A DNA stretch of 5,401 nt from an uncultured Lachnospiraceae bacterium (GTDB lineage: Bacteria; Bacillota; Clostridia; Lachnospirales; Lachnospiraceae), in NCBI GenBank assembly GCA_946627575.1, contig CAMOVS010000109.1, positions 1 through 5,401 of the forward strand, in the 5' to 3' direction. Within the stretch, counting starts at the first letter, position 1. Each line of letters opens with the position of its first letter. Below are positions 1-5,334 of this stretch, in pieces. The position numbers and the translations under genes are program-made. The notes beneath the pieces were generated by a model. It had not been told where the DNA came from, made no database searches, and worked only from the letters and a program-made list of their open reading frames with translations.

Positions 1-1712
1 AACAATTCGCTCGTTTCGATATCCCCCGCACCCGGATCGTAGATGATATCATGCAGTTGCTGCAGAGTATCGCTGTTCTTGACATACACGGTCGCAAGCG
101 GAGTTGTCTGATCCTTGCCGTAGAAATTCAGCGTCATTCTGGCGTTGTCTCCGCCTTCTCCTTCATCGACGACGGCATAAATCGAGAACCCGTCCGCATT
201 AAACTCTACGGTGGTCCCGTATTTGTCCTGCTTCTGCTCTGCCTTCTTCCCCTTCTTACCGGAGGCCGCCTTCTTCTTCCCGTTTGCCTTCCCATTGCCA
301 TGACTAACCTTGTCAGTCTTGACATAGCGGACTCCGTTGTTGACGAAATGAATGACCTTGGCATCCATGGTATCAGCTATAGATATTGTCACGGCCACCG
401 GGGCCACGGGTTCGATCTCCTGTCCTTTATGGCGGAAACCGATGTCAAAGAACTGAGCATTGTCCATGTCTTCGATCCCCAGTTCCTTTTTTGCCTTTTT
501 CTTGTATTTCTCGGCCTCCTTGTCACTGAGTTTTTGGGCGTAGAAATCCGCGTCCGCCGGAATCTGCGCTTCTTCGTCCAACTCAGCGGTTACGGCGTAC
601 TCGTCCGTTTCGATTTTTTGTTTTCCGGTCAGATAAGGGCTGGCTTTTGTGTCAGCATCTGCGGTGTCTTTGTCTACAGCATCTTCGCCTTGGGAATTCT
701 CTTTCTCGTCTTTAAGATCAGTTGCATCATTTACTGCATCATCAGTACTTTCTTCATCCTCATCCGCAGTATCATCTGCTGCTCCTACTTCTTTTCCTTT
801 TTCATCCTTCATGGTCAGGATGGCCAGGCCGCAGAGATTGCCGCTGCCTTTTTTGCCTTTGGAGAAATGATGGAAAGACAGGGAAATGATCTTGTCATTG
901 ATGATCTGAACGGCGTCATCTCTTTCCCCGCTGCTGATGCCGGCATATCTGTTCTTTTCGATAAGTTCAACTCGGTTCTGCTCCCGAAGCACCTGGTTTC
1001 CTTCACAGATTACTCCCCTGTAAAGGTCATCCGCCAGCAGGTTAATCCCATCCTTATACCTTATGACAATATCCGCCGTGACATCTTCTATTTCTTTTCC
1101 TTCGGAATCCTTAAAAGAAATCTCATAGAGGGTCAGCTTTCTGGCATCTGCCCCCGGCACACTTGCAGAAAGCTCTTTCTTCACTAATGCAAAATAAGAC
1201 CGGTACTTTTCTGTGCCCGCCTTTACTTCCTTGACACGAAGCTTGCTTCCTTTTGGCAGGGTTGTTCTATTGTCTACAACTGCGCTTACCTTGTAATCTC
1301 CTGCATTGTACTCGAGTGTCTTTACTTCGTCTCTATTTTCAGTTGCCGAATCTACATGCTCTGTCGATTCTTTGATCTTATTCTTTCCTGAGCTTTCTTC
1401 CTGGCTTTCTTCTTCAGTCTTCTGGTCATTGCGAGTCGTTTTCTTTTCCTGGTCTTCATCTTTTTGATCGGTCTTATCAGGAGAAGGGTTCGATTCGCTT
1501 TCCCGAGAGGTGCTCCCCCCTTCCAGACTGATGCCGGGAAGCCTGTGGCCTGAATCTTCATCCAAAGTAATCGCAGGAAGAATCAGTAGATATGTCGTCA
1601 TGAATACAACCGTAACTGCCATCATCATGATAATCCGGTGCAAGCTCTTGCCGGATTGTTTATCTTTAAATAATCCCGTCAACCTGTCAACAATATTGCG
1701 ATGATCTTTCAT
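1..1712 (-). CDS. large surface protein, N-terminal part (C-terminus beyond left edge)
   Basis: Open for 570 codons from ATG at 1712-1710 to the window edge, so the C-terminus and any LPXTG-type anchor are not visible. The start follows an AAGGAGG SD by 7 nt. Residues 1-26 are basic; about 27-48 form a hydrophobic segment ending in TYLLILPAITL, a pattern I recall from large Clostridia surface proteins with Cna-B or InlB-type repeats, here a signal or anchor segment. Residues 52-130 are a hydrophilic Glu/Lys/Ser linker. Two related modules follow (about 133-300 and 367-515), each with Y-x-V-(S/T)-A, a (T/Q)-(L/I)-P strand, a Lys/Glu-rich helix, a YEISFKD / FFDIGFRH strand and 'kEIEdV' / 'qEIEPV'. 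An Asp/Glu-rich spacer (about 308-358) separates them. Residues 470-497 are a Lys/Gly-rich stretch inside module 2. Residues 525 onward begin another beta domain, possibly InlB/Listeria-Bacteroides-like. Likely exported and cell-surface; ligand unknown. Adhesin or pilin-like is inference. Confidence 0.78.
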   Translation of the reverse strand, partial: MKDHRNIVDRLTGLFKDKQSGKSLHRIIMMMAVTVVFMTTYLLILPAITLDEDSGHRLPGISLEGGSTSRESESNPSPDKTDQKDEDQEKKTTRNDQKTEEESQEESSGKNKIKESTEHVDSATENRDEVKTLEYNAGDYKVSAVVDNRTTLPKGSKLRVKEVKAGTEKYRSYFALVKKELSASVPGADARKLTLYEISFKDSEGKEIEDVTADIVIRYKDGINLLADDLYRGVICEGNQVLREQNRVELIEKNRYAGISSGERDDAVQIINDKIISLSFHHFSKGKKGSGNLCGLAILTMKDEKGKEVGAADDTADEDEESTDDAVNDATDLKDEKENSQGEDAVDKDTADADTKASPYLTGKQKIETDEYAVTAELDEEAQIPADADFYAQKLSDKEAEKYKKKAKKELGIEDMDNAQFFDIGFRHKGQEIEPVAPVAVTISIADTMDAKVIHFVNNGVRYVKTDKVSHGNGKANGKKKAASGKKGKKAEQKQDKYGTTVEFNADGFSIYAVVDEGEGGDNARMTLNFYGKDQTTPLATVYVKNSDTLQQLHDIIYDPGAGDIETSEL

Positions 1713-1719
1713 GGCGATT

Positions 1720-1726
1720 CCTCCTT
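1720..1726 (-). promoter_or_regulatory. ribosome-binding site of the surface protein gene
   Basis: Reads AAGGAGG on the minus strand, 7 nt before the ATG at 1712. It is a near-perfect anti-16S match and decides the start: the in-frame ATG codons further down, in the hydrophobic segment, have no such site and would remove the basic n-region. Confidence 0.85.
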
Positions 1727-1812
1727 CCCGTTTTCCTTTTAGTAATGGTTATTCGTCAAATCACTACTATGGTGCGATTGTTTTCATTAATAGAATATAC
1801 AAGCAGTCTTTT

Positions 1813-1859
1813 GTGAAATATGTGAAATATATGTATGTAATGTTCGTTATTTTTCACAT
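1813..1859. repeat. TGTGAAA motif cluster upstream of the surface protein gene
   Basis: Two perfect tandem copies of the 9-mer GTGAAATAT lie at 1813-1821 and 1822-1830. An inverted relative, TTTTTCACAT, follows at about 1850-1859, giving an ATGTGAAA / TTTCACAT dyad across about 22 bases. The cluster is about 100-150 bases upstream of the surface gene start, a plausible position for an operator. No regulator can be named. The inter-arm distance does not fit the CRP-type TGTGA-N6-TCACA site. Confidence 0.45.
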
Positions 1860-2105
1860 TGGTTTCCGATAATTATCCCTAATTATTATGATAAATAATA
1901 CAAAAATCCAATTTAACTATATACCGAAATCTGATTTCTATCAAGAGATATTCATCACTTTCTTTTACCACTTCATGATATTCACAATCCCATCCGCAAT
2001 TCATTTAAGAATACGATATTATAGCGCACTTAACATCATAACAACCGTCAAATATAACCTGATTCTGCGGGGGCGGTATTTGGTCCGAAAAAAAACATAA
2101 ATCCT

Positions 2106-2147
2106 ATGACACTTCTGTGACTTAATTTTTGTTATCATATAGTCACA
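2106..2147 (+). promoter_or_regulatory. probable promoter with overlapping dyad, upstream of the SH3 peptide gene
   Basis: A perfect 7-bp inverted repeat, TGTGACT (2116-2122) and AGTCACA (2141-2147), is separated by 18 bases. Its right arm overlaps TATAGT (2138-2143), a 5/6 match to the -10 consensus; the left arm contains GTGACT at 2117-2122 as a possible but closely spaced (15 bp) -35. An alternative pair is ATGACA (2106-2111), 18 bp, TGTTAT (2130-2135). Either would start transcription roughly 55-70 nt before the ATG. The overlap of dyad and promoter elements suggests regulated expression; which promoter is used is not decidable from sequence. Confidence 0.45.
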
Positions 2148-2195
2148 AAGAAACAAACCACCGGTAAATAAGTAACAGAACTAAACATATCCAAT

Positions 2196-2202
2196 AAGGA
2201 GG
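2196..2202 (+). promoter_or_regulatory. ribosome-binding site of the SH3 peptide gene
   Basis: AAGGAGG lies 8 nt before the ATG at 2211. It favours this start over the in-frame ATG at 2220, which is 17 nt from the SD. Both starts would keep the double-glycine leader. Confidence 0.85.
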
Positions 2203-2210
2203 AACATAAA

Positions 2211-2483
2211 ATGACAGACATGAAAAATCTTAATGTTAATGAACTGGATCAGGTAGTTGGCGGAACAGAGAACGTCGTAAACAACCCGCATAAGGGATAT
2301 GACTATGTAAATTGCAGAAAAGAGCCGGACCTGAATTCCGAAGTCTTCTTCACCATTCCAAACGGAACTGAAGTATTTCCGACCGGAAGAGTTGTCATTA
2401 ACAACGGATTTGACTGGTACGAGATCAATCTTGCCGGTGCTTATACCACCGGCTGGGTAGCAGGGCATCTGATCGGAAAGTAA
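2211..2483 (+). CDS. double-glycine leader peptide with a bacterial SH3-like domain
   Basis: A 90-residue precursor in two parts. Residues 1-18 match the double-glycine leader of class II bacteriocins and ComC-type pheromones at all key positions: Leu7 (-12), Glu11 (-8), Leu12 (-7), Val15 (-4), Gly17 (-2), Gly18 (-1). Such leaders are cut after GG by the C39 peptidase domain of a PCAT/ABC exporter; none is in the window. The expected mature product is 72 residues. Residues about 30-89 fit a bacterial SH3 (SH3b/SH3_3) pattern: YVNCRKEP for the usual 'vNvRsgPs', then NSEVFFTIPNGTEV, FDWYEINLAG, and TTGWVAGHLI for the usual 'GWVhssyL'. SH3b domains often bind peptidoglycan. There is one Cys (35), so no intramolecular disulfide, and no membrane segment. 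It is monocistronic: own promoter region before it, terminator 44 nt after. Bacteriocin, signal, or wall-binding effector are all possible. The leader assignment is strong, the domain good, the function unknown. Confidence 0.85.
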   Translation: MTDMKNLNVNELDQVVGGTENVVNNPHKGYDYVNCRKEPDLNSEVFFTIPNGTEVFPTGRVVINNGFDWYEINLAGAYTTGWVAGHLIGK

Positions 2484-2526
2484 GAAAGACGACTGAATCA
2501 TCATTGAATCATAGTAGATATATATT

Positions 2527-2574
2527 AAGAAAGAGAGAAAGGTTCCTTACCGAACATTCCTCTCTTTCTTTTTT
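2527..2574 (+). terminator. intrinsic terminator between convergent SH3 peptide gene and leuS
   Basis: A perfect 11-bp stem, AAGAAAGAGAG (2527-2537) with CTCTCTTTCTT (2560-2570), encloses a smaller GTTC/GAAC stem and is followed by a run of T to 2574. The U-tract is on the plus strand, so it serves the SH3 peptide gene best. It lies 29 nt past the leuS stop, and on the minus strand the hairpin is followed by TTAATATATAT, so it may also end leuS transcripts less efficiently. No other leuS terminator is visible before the next gene. Confidence 0.85.
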
Positions 2575-2602
2575 ATTATTCACTTATTGTAGTCTTACGA
2601 AC

Positions 2603-5005
2603 TTATTTGGCTACAATATTTACAATCTTATTGGGCACATAGATCTCCTTGATGATCTTCTTGCCGTCGGTGGATTTCTTGACTGTGGGAATCTCCATGG
2701 CAGCTGCGATGGCTTCTTCCTTGCTGCAGTCTCTGGGGATAGTAATGGTTCCCCTCATCTTACCGTTGACCTGAACGCCGATCTCGATGGTGGATTCTAC
2801 GGTCTTTGCCTCATCGTAAATAGGCCAGGATGCCAGGGAACAGAGACCTTCTCCTCCTGTCATCTCCCAGAGCTCCTCACACAGGTGGGGTGCAAAGGGA
2901 CAGAGAAGCCGGATAAAGGTCTGGAAGTCTTCTTTATTGACCGCGCCTGCATCGTAGATATCATTGACCAGAGCCATGAGGGCTGCGATGGCGGTGTTGA
3001 ACTTCATGTTCTCTATGTCCTGGCTGACCTTCTTGATGGTCTGATGGAAACGGGTCTCCATAGCCGGGGAGGCTTTATCCTCCGTCAGCATGTCGGTCAT
3101 GCCTGCTACTCTTTCCAGGAAACGCTTACAGCCTTTCGTGGCCCGGTCATTCCAGGGTGTTGCAGCACCGTAATCGCCCATAAAAAGAACGTAAGTCCTG
3201 AGTGTGTCGGCGCCATACTCTTCGACGATATCCAGAGGATCAATGACATTGCCCTTGGATTTGCTCATCTTGTCCCCGTCCGGTCCCAGAATCAGTCCCT
3301 GGGCTGACCGCTTGGCATAGGGCTCCGCAGTGTTCACTACGCCAATATCATAGAGGAAATGGTGCCAGAAACGGGAGTAGATCATATGTCTGGTGACATG
3401 CTCCATGCCCCCATTGTACCAGTCTACCGGCATCCAGTAATTCATCTTGTCCCTGTCGCAGAGACTCTCTGTATTCTTAGGATCGATATAGCGCAGATAA
3501 TACCAGGAAGATCCTGCCCACTGGGGCATGGTATCGGTCTCTCTTTTCGCCGGCCGGCCGCATTTGGGGCAGCTGCAGTTGACAAAAGATTCAATGCCTG
3601 CCAATGGGGATTCTCCGTCCTGTCCCGGCTCAAAGTTCTCTACCTTAGGCAGCTTGAGAGGCAGTTCCTCGTAAGGAACACCCACATCACCGCAATGAGG
3701 ACAATGAACGATAGGGATGGGCTCGCCCCAGTATCTCTGACGGTTGAAAGCCCAATCCTTCATCTTATACTGAACACCGGCACGGCCGATGCCCTGCTTC
3801 TCCAGCTCTTCGATCATCCTGGCGATAGAGTCTTTCTTATTGGTGTATCCGTTAAGGTAATCGGAGTTGACCATCTCGCCGTCACCGGTGTAGGCGCACT
3901 CGTCCATGTTGCCGCCTTTGATGACCTCGATGATGTCGATACCAAACTCTTTGGCGAAGTCATAGTCTCTCTGATCATGTCCCGGCACAGCCATAATGGC
4001 TCCTGTACCATAACCCATCATGACATAATCTGCGATAAAGACCGGTATCTCTTTCCCGTTGACAGGATTCACAGCGGTAAAGCCATCAATCTTTACTCCG
4101 GTCTTGTCCTTGACCAGCTGAGTTCTCTCGAACTCGGTCTTCTTGGCACATTCCTTACGATAGGCTTCGATGGCATCCATGTTGGCGATCCTGTCAGCAT
4201 ACTTGTCGATCATGGGATGTTCCGGCGCAATAACCATGAAGGTTACGCCGAAAAGAGTATCCGGTCTGGTAGTATAGATCTCCAGCTTCTCATCGACGCC
4301 CTTGATGGAGAAGTTCACGAAAGCTCCTGTAGACTTGCCGATCCAGTTAATCTGCTGCTGCTTGATATTCTCCGGATAATCCACGGTCTCAAGACCTTCC
4401 AGCAGCTTGTCGGCATACTCCGTGATCTTCAGGTACCATACATCTTTGGACTTCTGGATTACATCACTGTGGCAGATATCACACTTGCCGCCCTGACTGT
4501 CCTCATTGGACAATACAACCTTACAGGAAGGACAGTAGTTTACCCATGCCTTGTCACGGTAAACCAGTCCATGGTCAAATAATTTAAGGAAAATCCACTG
4601 GGTCCAGCGGTAGAAGTCCTCTTCCGTGGTATCGATCACCCGGTCCCAGTCAAAAGCAAAGCCTACCTTCTTAAGCTGGTTGGTGAACTTGCTGATGTTC
4701 TGATCCGTGATGATTCTGGGATGGGTGTTGGTCTTGATGGCGTAGTTCTCTGTCGGCAGGCCGTATGCGTCAAAACCGATGGGGAAAAGAACATTGTATC
4801 CTTCCATACGGCGCTTTCTGGATACCACCTCCAGGCTGGAGTAAGCCTTGATGTGACCCACATGCATACCGGCTCCACTGGGATAAGGGAACTCAACCAG
4901 ACCGTAGAACTTGGGTTTATCCGACCCGTCCACAGCCCGGAAGACCTTGCCGTCCTCCCATACCTTCTGCCACTTGGGTTCTATTTTCTTATAATCATAT
5001 CTCAT
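2603..5005 (-). CDS. leuS: leucyl-tRNA synthetase
   Basis: Class Ia synthetase that charges tRNA-Leu with leucine using ATP in the cytoplasm. 800 residues, near the usual bacterial length and apparently intact. In order: FPYPSGAGMHVGH (39-51), the HIGH-type ATP-binding motif (HVGH 48-51); a zinc-type pair CPSC (158-161) and CDIC (175-178); the CP1 editing domain (about 221-415) with TTRPDT (245-250) and GYGTGAIMAVPGHDQRDYDFA, whose HDxRD acid is the editing site; a second Cys cluster, CPHC (435-438) and CSCPKC (477-482); DTMPQWAGSSWY (491-502); KMSKS (579-583); an alpha-helical anticodon-binding domain (about 640-735); and a C-terminal GVQVNGKMRGTI segment (743-754). I chose the start at 5005 over the in-frame ATG at 5050 because GAGG lies 6 nt before it, the 5050 codon has no SD, and MRYDYKKIEPKWQ is the family-like beginning. 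It is transcribed alone, convergent to the SH3 peptide gene. Confidence 0.97.
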   Translation of the reverse strand: MRYDYKKIEPKWQKVWEDGKVFRAVDGSDKPKFYGLVEFPYPSGAGMHVGHIKAYSSLEVVSRKRRMEGYNVLFPIGFDAYGLPTENYAIKTNTHPRIITDQNISKFTNQLKKVGFAFDWDRVIDTTEEDFYRWTQWIFLKLFDHGLVYRDKAWVNYCPSCKVVLSNEDSQGGKCDICHSDVIQKSKDVWYLKITEYADKLLEGLETVDYPENIKQQQINWIGKSTGAFVNFSIKGVDEKLEIYTTRPDTLFGVTFMVIAPEHPMIDKYADRIANMDAIEAYRKECAKKTEFERTQLVKDKTGVKIDGFTAVNPVNGKEIPVFIADYVMMGYGTGAIMAVPGHDQRDYDFAKEFGIDIIEVIKGGNMDECAYTGDGEMVNSDYLNGYTNKKDSIARMIEELEKQGIGRAGVQYKMKDWAFNRQRYWGEPIPIVHCPHCGDVGVPYEELPLKLPKVENFEPGQDGESPLAGIESFVNCSCPKCGRPAKRETDTMPQWAGSSWYYLRYIDPKNTESLCDRDKMNYWMPVDWYNGGMEHVTRHMIYSRFWHHFLYDIGVVNTAEPYAKRSAQGLILGPDGDKMSKSKGNVIDPLDIVEEYGADTLRTYVLFMGDYGAATPWNDRATKGCKRFLERVAGMTDMLTEDKASPAMETRFHQTIKKVSQDIENMKFNTAIAALMALVNDIYDAGAVNKEDFQTFIRLLCPFAPHLCEELWEMTGGEGLCSLASWPIYDEAKTVESTIEIGVQVNGKMRGTITIPRDCSKEEAIAAAMEIPTVKKSTDGKKIIKEIYVPNKIVNIVAK

Positions 5006-5011
5006 GGATTT

Positions 5012-5015
5012 CCTC
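5012..5015 (-). promoter_or_regulatory. ribosome-binding site deciding the leuS start
   Basis: GAGG on the minus strand, followed by AAATCC and the ATG at 5005. The in-frame upstream ATG codons at 5050 and 5023 have no comparable site at proper distance, so the 15 extra N-terminal residues of the longest ORF are probably untranslated leader. Confidence 0.75.
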
Positions 5016-5023
5016 GCTTTCAT

Positions 5024-5042
5024 CCGGCCCTGTCCCGGCCGG
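5024..5042 (-). other. GC-rich hairpin in the leuS leader
   Basis: On the minus strand CCGGCC (5042-5037), loop GGGACAG, GGCCGG (5029-5024) can form a 6-bp all-GC stem ending 8 nt before the SD. It lies within an otherwise AT-rich leader. It could influence ribosome access or transcript stability. It lacks a U-tract, so it is not an intrinsic terminator. Confidence 0.4.
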
Positions 5043-5071
5043 GAAATCATAGTGTTACGTGCCTTGTCATT

Positions 5072-5084
5072 AACTTATTAAGTT
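5072..5084. repeat. palindrome AACTTA-T-TAAGTT over the leuS -10 and start site
   Basis: A perfect 6+1+6 palindrome covers part of the -10 hexamer and the predicted transcription start of leuS. Such a position suits a repressor operator, but AT-rich promoters produce short palindromes by chance. Confidence 0.4.
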
Positions 5085-5109
5085 TATATTACATTGCATT
5101 TTTTGTCAA
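5081..5109 (-). promoter_or_regulatory. leuS promoter, sigma-A type
   Basis: Minus strand: perfect -35 TTGACA (5109-5104), 17-bp spacer rich in A/T, -10 TAAACT (5086-5081; 4/6 to consensus). Transcription would start near 5074, giving a leader of about 70 nt. It lies downstream of the preceding gene's terminator, so leuS has its own transcription unit. A 13-bp palindrome overlaps the -10. Confidence 0.75.
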
Positions 5110-5209
5110 CTGACATGGCGCTTCTGCCTCCTAAAACTGCATCCTGAATCGTTCTGAAGAATCATGGGGCTGGTCAGCTTTCCCTGCTCATACCATATCT
5201 GCCCTAAGG

Positions 5210-5250
5210 AAAAAGGGAAAAGGCTTCGGATTACCGACAGCGCTTTCCCC
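5210..5250 (-). terminator. intrinsic terminator of the Lys/Ala-rich gene
   Basis: On the minus strand GGGAAAG (about 5249-5243) pairs with CTTTTCCC (5222-5215, one bulge), with an inner stem GCTgTCGG / CCGAAGC around a TAAT loop, followed by TTTTT (5214-5210). There is no T-run on the other side, so it works leftward. It begins 12 nt after the TAA at 5262 and about 85 nt after the TAA at 5335, which bears on which stop is the original one. Confidence 0.8.
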
Positions 5251-5261
5251 ATTACAGATCA

Positions 5262-5334
5262 TTATTCCTTTGTCTTGCCATTTCCGGCGGATGCCTTTTT
5301 GCTTGTCTTGTTCACAGCTTTCTTTTCTGCCGGA
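5262..5334 (-). other. frame-shifted continuation of the Lys/Ala-rich tail
   Basis: Directly after the TAA at 5335, the +1 frame reads NPAEKKAVNKTSKKASAGNG, then KTKE and TAA at 5264-5262. It has the same Lys/Ala/Ser/Thr makeup as the preceding 21 codons and ends 12 nt before the terminator hairpin, as a normal 3' end would. One surplus base around TCAAAATAATCC (about 5343-5332) would explain it. It is either a real indel shortening the tail, a sequence error in the A-run, or, less likely, frameshift decoding. Confidence 0.5.

Larger units (their letters stand above)
1727..2195. other. AT-rich divergent intergenic region without a convincing gene
   Basis: About 500 bases separate the surface gene (leftward) from the SH3 peptide gene (rightward). 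Both strands carry only short ORFs without an SD sequence (70 codons at 1888-2100 on the plus strand, 41 codons at 1879-2004 on the minus strand), and neither looks like a recognisable protein. The region is clearly richer in A+T than the flanking genes. It holds repeat-like TGTGA motifs described separately. For the leftward surface gene no strong promoter is visible: the best candidate is TTCACA, 17 bp, TCTATT around 1790-1818. A perfect minus-strand TATAAT lies at 2023-2018, but its TTGACG partner is 22 bp away, too far for a standard sigma-A promoter. Confidence 0.6.

Noticed and set aside
51..1187. 378-codon plus-strand ORF rich in hydrophobic residues
   Set aside because: It is the antisense of the surface protein. 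Lys/Glu/Asp codons read backwards give Phe/Leu/Ile/Val, which mimics a membrane protein. It has no SD, and the minus frame is continuous with a strong SD and domain structure.
1879..2004. 41-codon minus-strand ORF beginning MNCGWDCEYHEVV, with a TATAAT just upstream
   Set aside because: No SD, and the TATAAT has no properly spaced -35. Small-peptide coding cannot be excluded but is not supported.
1888..2100. 70-codon plus-strand ORF in the intergenic region
   Set aside because: No SD before its ATG, composition follows the AT-rich spacer, no recognisable domain, and it ends just before the promoter of the next gene.
2116..2147. CRP/FNR binding site
   Set aside because: The TGTGA and TCACA arms are 22 bases apart instead of 6, so the dyad does not fit that family's half-site spacing.
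2181..2504. 107-codon minus-strand ORF
   Set aside because: Antisense of the SH3 peptide gene and its SD; no own ribosome-binding site.
2504..4582. Plus-strand ORFs of 267 and 407 codons
   Set aside because: Both are shadows of leuS, whose minus frame carries all the synthetase motifs.
5006..5050. Longer leuS N-terminus beginning at 5050
   Set aside because: No SD at 5050, the extra residues derive from a GC-rich hairpin in the leader, and family-like sequence begins at the 5005 Met with a good SD.
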